From contig NZ_CYPU01000049.1 of NCBI RefSeq assembly GCF_001458195.1, positions 62,001 through 126,000 on the forward strand: a stretch of DNA of 64,000 nt, written 5' to 3'. Origin of the DNA: Ruegeria atlantica (GTDB lineage Bacteria > Pseudomonadota > Alphaproteobacteria > Rhodobacterales > Rhodobacteraceae). Of this stretch, positions 17,399-25,983 are shown piece after piece (the stretch's first letter is position 1; each line of letters starts with the position of its first letter). The position numbers and the translations under genes are program-made. The notes beneath the pieces are model-generated. The model had not been told where the DNA came from. It saw only the letters and a list, made by a program, of their open reading frames with translations, and ran no database searches.

Positions 17399-18670
17399 GT
17401 GAGCGACCACAACCAGTCCCTTTGGCTGAACACATGCCGTGAACTTGTCGAACCCAGTGTTTCGACCGGTGATATCACTGTTGATCTGGCGGTGATCGGT
17501 GGTGGGTACACCGGCTGTTCTGCGGCCCTGACTGCAGCCAAGGCTGGTGCCTCGGTCTGTCTGCTTGAGGCGCATGACATCGGTCACGGCGGATCGGGCC
17601 GCAATGTCGGGCTGGCGAATGCGGGGCTGTGGCTGCCGCCCGCTGAGATTCGCGCGCATCTCGGCGACACGATTGGGGACCGGTTGATTGACCTTCTGGC
17701 TGCTGCCCCGTCAGAGGTGTTCAACCTGATCGACCAGCATGGGATAAACTGCGAACCCGTGCGCAACGGAACTCTGCATTGTGCGCATTCGGCTGCGGGT
17801 CTTCGGGATCTGCAGGTCCGCCATGCGCAACTCAGTGCTGCTGGTGCACCGGTTGAGTTGCTGTCTGCAGAACTGACAGCGCAGCGAACGGGCAGCGCGG
17901 CCTTTGGCGGTGCTCTGTTCGATCCGCGCGCCGGGACCATCCAGCCATTGGCATATGTGCGTGGATTGGCCCGTGCCGGGATCGAGGCTGGCGCGTCAGT
18001 TTCCACGCAAGATCCGGTTCTGTCCATGCAGCAAATGGATGGAATCTGGGAGGTGAAGACTGCTCGGCGCACAGTGCGCGCCAAATGGGTCATTCAGGCG
18101 ACCAATGCCTATCACCGTGATCTGACCGCATCGGCCCCCGCCTATGTGCCGGTCTATTATTTCCAATATGCCACGGCCCCATTGTCGGACAATCTGCGCG
18201 CTAGCGTTATGCCGGGCGATGAGGGGTGCTGGGACACAGACCTAATCATGACCTCGTTCCGAATGGATCAAGAGGGGCGGTTTATCATCGGTGCCATGGG
18301 TGATCTGGATCAGGCAGGCGGCGGGATTCACAAGAGCTGGATCAAGTGCAAACTGGCTCAGTTATATCCGCAACTGAATGATCAGCCGTTGGTCGAAGGT
18401 TGGCATGGCCGCATAGCCATGACGTCGGACCACATCCCGAAGATTACGCAGATCGGTCCCAACGCTCTGTCCGTTCATGGATTTTCGGGGCGTGGAATCG
18501 GGCCAGGCACTGTCTTTGGCCGCCTTGTTGCCCAAAGTCTGTTGCAGGACGACCCAAGTCTTTTGCCAGTGCCCGCAGTCCCCGAGTATCAGGAAAAGTG
18601 GATAGGGCTACGTCGCGCCTATTTTGAAACCGGCGCGGCGCTGACCCATTTTGTCAAAGCGCGGTTCTGA
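17399..18670 (+). CDS. FAD-dependent oxidoreductase, D-amino-acid-oxidase/GlpD type (DAO)
   Basis: 423 residues from GTG 17399, with AAGGAG 6 nt upstream. The N-terminal FAD motif is VIGGGYTGCSAALTAAKAGASVCLLEA. The C-terminal DAO motif HGFSGRGIGPGTVFGRLVAQ places FAD. These enzymes oxidise amine or amino-acid substrates (glycine, sarcosine, gamma-glutamyl polyamine classes). It is the last gene of the LysR/aminotransferase/E1/acyltransferase operon and may supply the oxo acid or imine. It ends 3 bp before the convergent SDR stop. Confidence 0.85.
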   Translation: MSDHNQSLWLNTCRELVEPSVSTGDITVDLAVIGGGYTGCSAALTAAKAGASVCLLEAHDIGHGGSGRNVGLANAGLWLPPAEIRAHLGDTIGDRLIDLLAAAPSEVFNLIDQHGINCEPVRNGTLHCAHSAAGLRDLQVRHAQLSAAGAPVELLSAELTAQRTGSAAFGGALFDPRAGTIQPLAYVRGLARAGIEAGASVSTQDPVLSMQQMDGIWEVKTARRTVRAKWVIQATNAYHRDLTASAPAYVPVYYFQYATAPLSDNLRASVMPGDEGCWDTDLIMTSFRMDQEGRFIIGAMGDLDQAGGGIHKSWIKCKLAQLYPQLNDQPLVEGWHGRIAMTSDHIPKITQIGPNALSVHGFSGRGIGPGTVFGRLVAQSLLQDDPSLLPVPAVPEYQEKWIGLRRAYFETGAALTHFVKARF

Positions 18671-18672
18671 CC

Positions 18673-19374
18673 TCAGACCGCGCGGGTGATGCCGCCATCC
18701 ACCCGGATGTTCTGACCGGTGATATAGCCGCCGCCTTCTGACGCAAGCATCGCCACGACCGAGGCGATCTCGTCATAGCTGCGTCCATAGCGGCCCATCG
18801 GGATGCGCGCGCGGAATTCCTCTTTCTCTGGCAGGCTGTCGATGAACCCTGGCAATACGTTGTTCATCCGGATGTTGTCAGCCGCGTAATGATCCGAGAA
18901 CAGCTTGGTGAAGGCCGCCAAACCCGCGCGAAAAACACCCGAGGTTGGGAAAACAGGGTCGGGTTCGAAAGCGGCAAAGGTTGAAATGTTGATGATCGAC
19001 CCGCTACCTTGTTTCTGCATGATCGGTGTCACCAGCCGGGTTGGTCTGACGGCGTTCAGGAAATAGACGTCCATACCGGTGTGCCAATCCTCGTCCGACA
19101 GCTCCAGCACTGGCGCGCGCGGGCCATGACCGGCCGAGTTGACCAGCACGTCGATACGCCCCCAATGGGACATCGCGGTATCGACCAGTTTTTGCAGATC
19201 ATCCGTCGACTGGTTTGACCCGGTCACGCCAACACCACCCAGCTCGTTCGCCAGTGCCTCACCCTTGCCAGAAGACGACAGGATGCCGACCTTAAATCCA
19301 TCTGCGGCCAGACGTCGGGCTGAATCTGCGCCCATTCCGCTGCCGCCCGCTGTTATCAGCGCCACTTTGGTCAT
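18673..19374 (-). CDS. Short-chain dehydrogenase/reductase with atypical active site
   Basis: 233 residues from ATG 19374, with GGAG upstream; the frame to 19431 is rejected. The Rossmann motif (TAGGSGMGADSARRLA) and NSAG are normal, and the C-terminus GYITGQNIRVDGGITRAV is family-typical. The usual catalytic YxxxK is replaced: the aligned segment reads SGVFRAGLAAFTK, so Tyr becomes Ser and Lys becomes Arg. It may therefore use a different acid or have non-redox activity. It is divergent from a GcvA-like LysR, its probable regulator. Confidence 0.85.
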   Translation of the reverse strand: MTKVALITAGGSGMGADSARRLAADGFKVGILSSSGKGEALANELGGVGVTGSNQSTDDLQKLVDTAMSHWGRIDVLVNSAGHGPRAPVLELSDEDWHTGMDVYFLNAVRPTRLVTPIMQKQGSGSIINISTFAAFEPDPVFPTSGVFRAGLAAFTKLFSDHYAADNIRMNNVLPGFIDSLPEKEEFRARIPMGRYGRSYDEIASVVAMLASEGGGYITGQNIRVDGGITRAV

Positions 19375-19453
19375 GTGATTTCTCCATTCATTGATGGCAT
19401 GAAGATGCGCTTTGGCGATCTGATTGACCAATCAGTTCTGCTGGCCTTATGGT

Positions 19454-19464
19454 GTAGAAAAACT
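19454..19464 (+). promoter_or_regulatory. Candidate LysR operator element GTAGAAAAACT (copy 1)
   Basis: An 11-mer 24 bp upstream of the LysR ATG at 19478, in the divergent SDR/LysR spacer. The identical 11-mer recurs 23 bp upstream of another GcvA-like LysR gene (46174-46184). Conserved identity and spacing suggest a shared regulatory or promoter element. Confidence 0.4.
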
Positions 19465-19477
19465 ACAGGATGCTACG

Positions 19478-20329
19478 ATGACGGCTCTTCCCCCTCTGAA
19501 CGCTTTGCGGGCCTTCGAAGCTTCGGCGCGGCATCTGAACTTTCGCTTGGCTGCCGAGGATCTGGGCGTCACCCAAGGTGCTGTCGCCCAGCAAGTACGC
19601 GGACTTGAGGCGCGATTGGCTGTGACGCTCTTTGACCGCCTGCCGCGCGGCCTTGCGCTGACCGAGGCTGGGCGCAGGTTCCATGCGCCCTTGCGCCGGG
19701 CCTTCCGACTGATCGAAGAGGCCGTCGAGGATCTTTCTGGGGACAGACAAATAACTATATCTGTCACGCCCAGCTTTGCCTCGAAATGGCTGGTTCCACG
19801 ACTTCCGGACTTTACGCGGCACCACCCTGATATTGCCGTGCAGGTCGACGCGCGGGAACGGCTGGCGGATTTCCAGGCAGACGGTGTCGACATTGCTGTT
19901 CGGCAAGGGCGTGCGCCGTTTGGATCCGGGGTGGTCGCAGTGCCTCTGTTTTCCACAACTTTCGTTCCGGTTTGCGGTCCTGAGATGGCGGCCAGAATTG
20001 CGCATCCTGCTGACATGACAAAGCACACTCTGCTGAACGACACCCATGGGCTGTGGCCTTTGTTTCTGCAGCGTGCAGGGATCACGGGCAAGCCGAAGAT
20101 GATGAGTTTCAGCCAGACCAGCCTTGCCATCGACGCAGCCGTGTCGGGCCAGGGTGTTGCGCTTGCTAACGAACCGCTTGTTTCTGCCCAGTTGGCCGCC
20201 GGTCAGTTGGTGCGCCCGATCCCGGACGAGCTGGTCGAGGACTTGGGCTTTTACATCGTAACACCCAAACAGCCACGCCAACCCGCGCTGGTCGCAGTGA
20301 TGAAAGACTGGTTGCTGTCTCAATCCTGA
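19478..20329 (+). CDS. GcvA-like LysR-family regulator
   Basis: 283 residues from ATG 19478, with AGGA upstream; the extra residues from 19424 are not family-like. The HTH is strongly GcvA-type (PPLNALRAFEASARHLNFRLAAEDLGVTQGAVAQQVRGLE). It is divergent from the SDR gene by about 100 bp, so it is its likely regulator. The 3' end overlaps the convergent LysR by 10 bp. Confidence 0.88.
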   Translation: MTALPPLNALRAFEASARHLNFRLAAEDLGVTQGAVAQQVRGLEARLAVTLFDRLPRGLALTEAGRRFHAPLRRAFRLIEEAVEDLSGDRQITISVTPSFASKWLVPRLPDFTRHHPDIAVQVDARERLADFQADGVDIAVRQGRAPFGSGVVAVPLFSTTFVPVCGPEMAARIAHPADMTKHTLLNDTHGLWPLFLQRAGITGKPKMMSFSQTSLAIDAAVSGQGVALANEPLVSAQLAAGQLVRPIPDELVEDLGFYIVTPKQPRQPALVAVMKDWLLSQS

Positions 20330-21222
20330 AGCGTCGCTGCGATGGCTTCGATCCTGTCACGCAACCAGCGATGTGCCGGGTCGTTGGAAGATCTTTGGTG
20401 CCAGACCATGTAGATAGAGACAGGGTCGCACGCGAAGGGCAGAGGTGCACAATCCAACGCATGTAGCGGCCCGTGTTTCATCAACGCCGTATCGGTTGAA
20501 ATCAGGTCGCCGCCTTTCACAAATGAGGTAATGGCATTGAAATGCGGCAAGGTAACCGTCGGTGGCCTGATCTGGTTTTGATCGACACCCCGCATAACAG
20601 CGCGCGAGCTGCGGCCATCCGCAAAGCGCACTTCGACATGTTCGGTTTCGCAATAGGTTTCCCAACTGTCCGGAGGAGATCGTCGCGTGCTATCATAGTA
20701 GATCATCAACGGGCTGCTGAGGATGCGCTTTTGAAAGATGTCCGGCCCATCCGGCGGCAAAGGCGTCAGCATCAATTGACACCGGTCACTGCGCAGCAGC
20801 TCAGGGTCTGGAACACCTGATGGGATAAACCCCAACCCCAGCCGCACGCCTTCGGTCCGAACCTTTTGCAGCAATTGCGGGAAAATCAATTCCCTCGGCA
20901 TGTCGTTTGTGGCGATGTAAAAGACTATCTCTTCGGACAGCGGGTCGAACGGGCGGTCCTCGGTCAGCGCGCGCATATTGTCCAGAACCTGCCGCACAGG
21001 GTCTTTCAGGGACAAGGCGCGCTCAGTAGGCGTCAGACCCTGCCCTGATCTGATGAACAACGGATCGCCCAGAACCACCCGAAGTTTGGACAGGGTGTGG
21101 CTGATGGCCGATTGCGTCACGCCAAGCCGATCTGCGGCCTTGGACACCGAGTTTTCTTCGAGAATGGTTAGAAAGACCCTCAGGACTTTGCCATCCAGAT
21201 CCATGAAATCTGTTTTGCTCAT
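20320..21222 (-). CDS. LysR-family regulator divergent from the reductive dehalogenase
   Basis: 300 residues. The HTH reads KVLRVFLTILEENSVSKAADRLGVTQSAISHTLSKLR, followed by a substrate-binding domain of the kind seen in aromatic-catabolism LysRs (similarity by eye only). The ATG is 76 bp from the dehalogenase start, with the palindrome ATTCATGAAT (21236-21245) between them, a plausible operator. Inference: it senses a halogenated or phenolic substrate and activates the dehalogenase gene. Confidence 0.85.
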   Translation of the reverse strand: MSKTDFMDLDGKVLRVFLTILEENSVSKAADRLGVTQSAISHTLSKLRVVLGDPLFIRSGQGLTPTERALSLKDPVRQVLDNMRALTEDRPFDPLSEEIVFYIATNDMPRELIFPQLLQKVRTEGVRLGLGFIPSGVPDPELLRSDRCQLMLTPLPPDGPDIFQKRILSSPLMIYYDSTRRSPPDSWETYCETEHVEVRFADGRSSRAVMRGVDQNQIRPPTVTLPHFNAITSFVKGGDLISTDTALMKHGPLHALDCAPLPFACDPVSIYMVWHQRSSNDPAHRWLRDRIEAIAATLQD

Positions 21223-21298
21223 ACCGCTTATGATTATTCATGAATGGATTTACTGTCCACGCCGCATTAGGTGAGACCTAGAAATCAGGAGGCGCACG

Positions 21299-24200
21299 AT
21301 GGGGATCCGCTTTTTCTCAGACAAGAACCGGCCGGTCCACATGGGGCCTTATCCGTTGGAGCGGTTGGCACGTCAGAGCGTTGTGCCGGACCTATCTGCC
21401 GTGCCGCCGATGCCCGTACTCAGTTTTCATCGGCCGGATCAGCCTGAAAGCATCGTCAACGCCATGGGTGAGTTTCAGGCGATGATGGACGCTATTCGTG
21501 ATGGGTTCGTGAATGCCGTGCCCTCTGAAATCCCGTCTGATCCGACCGCGCGCGCCCATCACTTGAAGGCTTTTGGCTATTTCAATGACGCGTCGATGAT
21601 GGGATGTGGGCCTTTGCCTGCCGAGGCGATGCTGCCCCAGCCGCGTATTAACCCCGACATAGATCGACTGGCCCATGCGCTGAAGACCCGGCAGACCAAG
21701 ACGCTGGCGTCGGGTATTGATGTCATCATGGCCGACCTGAAAGAAAGCATGGAGGCCGCGCCCAAGCCGATGGACACCCACCGCCATGCCATCGCCTTTG
21801 TCTATGAACACAACCGTGATCCGAACCCGGATGAGCCCGGCTCTGATTGGATCATGGATGCGCAGGATCACCGTTCCTGTTTGCTGGCGACCGAAAATGC
21901 GGTGGTGATTGCCAATTACATCCGGTTGTTGGGGTTCGATGCGCGGGCGCATACCGCGATGTCCTCTGAGGTTGATCTTGGTAAACTGGCGGTGGCGGCT
22001 GGTTTGGCCTCGGTCGAGAATGGCGACGTCGTTGTGCCGTGGCTAGGCACGCGGTTTGGTCTGGCGGCTGTTACAACCGAGATGGAGATTGCGCATGATC
22101 AACCCCTGCAATCCATGGCGCAGCAACCGTGGTTTCGCACTCAGGGTCCGGCGTGGTGGCTGGGAACGGGGTTCGCCAAGAACGCGCTGAACCGGGATGC
22201 TTACGCCAAACGACGCTACGTGGACGGAGCGCATCCGTTCGAGAAGCTTAAGCGCGTCGAGGACCCGACGACCTACATCGACGAAGAAAACGTGGCCCGC
22301 GTTCCCAAACGCGCCGACATGTTTGCCCGCGCACAATTCGGGGATATGGGCAAACCGCTGCAGGATGCAGCCAGGGGGGGGCACTACGTGCGCAAGGCCG
22401 CCCCCAGTTTCGCGCAACGCCGTTCACTGGGCGCATTTGTGCTTTTGCAGGATGGCGACAGCGCGGATGGCCCGCGCCCGACCGATGCCGCCCGAAATGC
22501 CGCGAATATCAAGGCCGCGACCTATTTCATTGGGGGCGATGCCGTGGGCCTCAGCCGTTGTCCTGAATGGGCGTGGTACTCTCACGACGCGACCGGAGAA
22601 GAGATCAACCCGACCCACGATCAGGCCATCAGCATGATCATCGACCAGGGCTATGAAACGATGGAGGGGTCCAGCGGCGATGACTGGATCGCAGTTGCCC
22701 AGTCGATGCGCGCTTATCTGCGGTTTTCGCTACTGGGCGGTGTGATCGCGCAGCAGATCCGCAACCTCGGTTACAAAGCCAAGGCGCATACGGTCATGGA
22801 TGGCGAAGTGCTGCAACCGCCGCTTTTGCTGCTGTCTGGATTGGGCGAGGTCAGCCGGATTGGCGAGGTCATCCTGAACCCTTATCTCGGGCCCCGGCTC
22901 AAGTCCGGTGCGGTGACGACCGACATGCCGATAGAGCACGACAAACCGATTGATTTTGGCCTGCAGACTTTCTGTGAAAGCTGCAACAAATGCGCGCGCG
23001 AATGTCCGTCGGGGGCAATCACCGCGGGGCCGAAACTCATGTTCAACGGCTATGAGATCTGGAAATCCGACAGCCAGAAATGCGCAACCTACCGCGTGAC
23101 CACACCGGGCGGTGCGATGTGCGGGCGCTGCATGAAGACGTGCCCGTGGAACCTTGAGGGCATCTTCAAAGAACGCCCGTTCCGCTGGGCCGCGATGAAC
23201 ATCCCGAAAGCCGCGCCGGCATTGGCGAAACTGGACGATGCCGTGGGTAATGGCGGTTTGAACGACACCAAGAAATGGTGGTGGGATATCGAATTGCAGG
23301 CGGATGGAGCTTACCGCCCGACGAAAAATCCGCTGAACCGGCGTGACCTGCAAACGGATCTGGACCTGCAATTCGAAGATCAGACATTAGCCGTCTATCC
23401 TGCCTATCTGGCCCCCCATCCGTGGCCATATCCTTTTGCGATGGACCGCGAGGCCGGGATTGCGGCCTATCAGGCGATGGTGTCAGCCGAAGAATACAAA
23501 AACCGCAAGGCAGCAGGGGATACGTCGATCGTGCATCGGTACTCGATCGCGGGCGATGCGCCGGTGATGCGAGTTGCGCTGACCAAGGTCGACAAGATGA
23601 CGGCGGATGTGACCAAGTATGAATTCTCGGCCCTGAATGGCGCGCCGTTACCGGATTGGACCGCCGGGGCGCATCTGGATGTGCTGGTCGCGCCTGAGTT
23701 TCTGCGTCAGTATTCTATGTCGGGGGACCCATCGGACGGGTCAGTCTATCAGATCGGCGTCCTGCGCGAGGATGAAGGTCGTGGTGGTTCGGCCCTGTTG
23801 CATCGAATCTTCAGCGAGGGGCGCAAGGTCTTCATCTCGAAACCGATCAACCATTTCGAACTGGATGAAACCGCAACAAAGACCTTCCTGATGGGTGGTG
23901 GGATCGGCATCACCCCGATGATTGCATTTGCTCATCGATTGCATGCGCTGGGCAAGCCGTTCGCACTACACTATTCCGCCAGCACCCGTGCTGGGGCCGG
24001 GTACCTGGACGATCTGGCGGCGATGCCCTGGGCCGACCACGTGCATTTTCATTTCTCGGATGAAGGAACGCGCGCCGATCTGGATGCAGTCCTGTCGGGT
24101 TATCAGGAAGGGTGGCACGTCTATACCTGCGGACCGGATCGCTACATGGACGGTGTCATACAAGCGGCCGACCGGCAGGGATTTCCTGAAGAGGCGCGGC

Positions 24201-24511
24201 ACTTGGAGTATTTTTCGGTCCCCGAACAGCCGGAGTATGAAAATCACTCCTTCAGGTTGAAGCTGGCAAAGTCGGGTAGGGAACTGACCGTCCCCGAAGA
24301 CAAAGATGCCGCTCAGGTTTTGAACGAGGCGGGTATTCATGTGGATGTGAAATGCGCCGACGGCATATGTGGCGTCTGCAAATGCAGTGTGGTTTCCGGC
24401 GATATTGAGCATCGTGATTTCGTTCTGTCCAACAAACAGCGCGAGGGCGCGATCATTTTGTGTCAAAGCCGCGCGGCTGAACCTGACGGTGTGATTGAAC
24501 TCGACCTCTGA
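21299..24511 (+). CDS. Self-sufficient catabolic reductive dehalogenase (RdhA-ferredoxin reductase fusion)
   Basis: 1070 residues, start supported by AGGAGG-type RBS. Residues about 1-700 form the corrinoid/iron-sulfur part: cluster 1 at C559, C562, C565, C569; cluster 2 at C595, C608, C611, C615. Y427 (CPEWAWY) is a candidate catalytic Tyr, by analogy with Y426 of NpRdhA. Residues about 755-970 are an FMN/NAD(P)H reductase (RQYSMS at 803-808, GGGIGITPM at 866-874, CGPDRYM). Residues about 985-1070 are a plant-type 2Fe-2S domain (C1019, C1024, C1027, C1055). No Tat signal, so the protein is cytoplasmic. It resembles the BhbA/NpRdhA class, which removes halide from halogenated phenols using NADPH electrons. 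Residues 200-270 and 480-550 look like duplicated corrinoid-fold halves. Halophenol activity is inference. Confidence 0.85.
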   Translation: MGIRFFSDKNRPVHMGPYPLERLARQSVVPDLSAVPPMPVLSFHRPDQPESIVNAMGEFQAMMDAIRDGFVNAVPSEIPSDPTARAHHLKAFGYFNDASMMGCGPLPAEAMLPQPRINPDIDRLAHALKTRQTKTLASGIDVIMADLKESMEAAPKPMDTHRHAIAFVYEHNRDPNPDEPGSDWIMDAQDHRSCLLATENAVVIANYIRLLGFDARAHTAMSSEVDLGKLAVAAGLASVENGDVVVPWLGTRFGLAAVTTEMEIAHDQPLQSMAQQPWFRTQGPAWWLGTGFAKNALNRDAYAKRRYVDGAHPFEKLKRVEDPTTYIDEENVARVPKRADMFARAQFGDMGKPLQDAARGGHYVRKAAPSFAQRRSLGAFVLLQDGDSADGPRPTDAARNAANIKAATYFIGGDAVGLSRCPEWAWYSHDATGEEINPTHDQAISMIIDQGYETMEGSSGDDWIAVAQSMRAYLRFSLLGGVIAQQIRNLGYKAKAHTVMDGEVLQPPLLLLSGLGEVSRIGEVILNPYLGPRLKSGAVTTDMPIEHDKPIDFGLQTFCESCNKCARECPSGAITAGPKLMFNGYEIWKSDSQKCATYRVTTPGGAMCGRCMKTCPWNLEGIFKERPFRWAAMNIPKAAPALAKLDDAVGNGGLNDTKKWWWDIELQADGAYRPTKNPLNRRDLQTDLDLQFEDQTLAVYPAYLAPHPWPYPFAMDREAGIAAYQAMVSAEEYKNRKAAGDTSIVHRYSIAGDAPVMRVALTKVDKMTADVTKYEFSALNGAPLPDWTAGAHLDVLVAPEFLRQYSMSGDPSDGSVYQIGVLREDEGRGGSALLHRIFSEGRKVFISKPINHFELDETATKTFLMGGGIGITPMIAFAHRLHALGKPFALHYSASTRAGAGYLDDLAAMPWADHVHFHFSDEGTRADLDAVLSGYQEGWHVYTCGPDRYMDGVIQAADRQGFPEEARHLEYFSVPEQPEYENHSFRLKLAKSGRELTVPEDKDAAQVLNEAGIHVDVKCADGICGVCKCSVVSGDIEHRDFVLSNKQREGAIILCQSRAAEPDGVIELDL

Positions 24512-24640
24512 TCTGAGGTCTGAAAACGACTTCGATAAACACAAAAATTGGTCGTTCCAGCCATGGACGCCGTGGGGCTGCTGCACTAACGTCCCCCGCG
24601 AACCCCAGTGAATCCTGATCAACAGGTGCGAGGTATTTTC

Positions 24641-25507
24641 ATGGACTATCACAGCCCCGCCAGCTTTGCCGAGGCGTCGGCTCTGGCCGCGAACGCGACG
24701 GGCATTACCCGGTTTCTGGCAGGCGGCACCGATGTTCTGGTGCAGCTGCGCTCGGAACTTGTGACCCCCGACACGCTGATCGACATCAAAAAGATTGAGG
24801 GCGTCAGCGACATCACCAAAAATGCCGACGGTAGCTGGACGATTGGCGTCGCCGCCACCGGTGCCGAGATGAGCGAACACCCCGAATTGGGCGGCGATTG
24901 GCCCGGCGTGGTCGAGGCGATGGACCTGATCGGATCAACCCAAGTGCAGGGGCGCGCAACGCTGACCGGGAACCTGTGCAATGGCTCTCCGGCGGCTGAT
25001 TCCGTGCCTGCTATGGCCGCCGCCGGAGTGACCGTTACTGTCACAGGACCCGAAGGTACGCGCGAAGTTGCTGTCGAAGAAATTCCGACCGGCCCCGGCA
25101 AAACGTCGCTGTCCAAGGGAGAGCTGGTCTCGGCCGTCCATATCCCTGCACGGGGTGAGGATGGCGGCGACGCCTATCTGCGGTTCATACCACGGACCGA
25201 AATGGACATTGCCGTCGTTGGCGTGGGTGTAAACCTTCGTTTGGATGGCGACACTGTCACCGAAGCCCGCGTGTCGCTGGGTGCTGTCGCTCCGACCGTT
25301 CTGCTGGTCGAAGACTGTGCCAAAGCCATCATCGGCAGTACACTGGACGACGCCGCGCTTGATGCGCTGGCTGCTGCGGCATCCGCTGCGTGCAACCCGA
25401 TTGACGACAAGCGCGGCACCATCGCGTTTCGCACCGAGGTCGCTGGCGTTCTGGCCAAGCGCGCCGCGAAAATCGCCTATGCCCGTGCGAAGGGAGAACA
25501 AGCATGA
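24641..25507 (+). CDS. Molybdenum hydroxylase FAD-binding subunit (CoxM/CutM type)
   Basis: 288 residues from ATG 24641, with GCGAGG upstream. FAD motifs AGGTDVLVQL (about residue 30) and QGRATLTGNLCNGSPAADSVPA (TxGGN-like, about residue 100) define the medium subunit of xanthine-dehydrogenase-family enzymes. It passes electrons from the 2Fe-2S subunit to NAD or another acceptor. It is the first of four overlapping genes (FAD, FeS, Mo, MoaD-like). 130 bp separate it from the dehalogenase gene with no obvious terminator. Confidence 0.88.
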   Translation: MDYHSPASFAEASALAANATGITRFLAGGTDVLVQLRSELVTPDTLIDIKKIEGVSDITKNADGSWTIGVAATGAEMSEHPELGGDWPGVVEAMDLIGSTQVQGRATLTGNLCNGSPAADSVPAMAAAGVTVTVTGPEGTREVAVEEIPTGPGKTSLSKGELVSAVHIPARGEDGGDAYLRFIPRTEMDIAVVGVGVNLRLDGDTVTEARVSLGAVAPTVLLVEDCAKAIIGSTLDDAALDALAAAASAACNPIDDKRGTIAFRTEVAGVLAKRAAKIAYARAKGEQA

Positions 25508-25983
25508 GCAAGTTCCACGTATCCACCACTGTAAACGGCGACTCGGTTGAATACCTCTGCGACCCGCGCGAAACCCTGCTGGACTGTCTGCGCGACAAGC
25601 TGAACCTGACCGGCGCGAAAGAAGGCTGTGGTACTGGTGACTGCGGCGCGTGTTCCGTCTCGGTCGATGGGCGCTTGGTCTGTTCCTGCCTGATGCTGGG
25701 GGTAGAGGCCGATGGCAAGCAGATCGAAACGGTCGAGGGCATCGCAGACGGCGACGTTCTGCACCCGCTGCAGCAGAAGTTTATCGAACACGCCGCGCTT
25801 CAGTGCGGCATCTGCACACCGGGCATTCTGGTCGCGGCCAAGTCGCTGCTGGAAAAGAACCCCAACCCGACCGAAGAGGAAACCCGGTATTGGTTGGCAG
25901 GGAACCTGTGCCGCTGCACCGGTTATGACAAGATCATTCGCGCCGTCATGGAAACGGCAGAAGAACTGCGGGAGGCTTCGTAA
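25504..25983 (+). CDS. Molybdenum hydroxylase 2Fe-2S subunit (CoxS type)
   Basis: 159 residues. The plant-type 2Fe-2S motif is CGTGDCGACSV (about residues 40-60), and the second cluster has CGICTPG and CRCTGY, both needed for electron transfer to FAD. This is the full CoxS/XdhC-like small subunit. The start overlaps the preceding stop by ATGA and its stop abuts the next start (TAATG), so expression is coupled. Confidence 0.92.
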   Translation: MSKFHVSTTVNGDSVEYLCDPRETLLDCLRDKLNLTGAKEGCGTGDCGACSVSVDGRLVCSCLMLGVEADGKQIETVEGIADGDVLHPLQQKFIEHAALQCGICTPGILVAAKSLLEKNPNPTEEETRYWLAGNLCRCTGYDKIIRAVMETAEELREAS

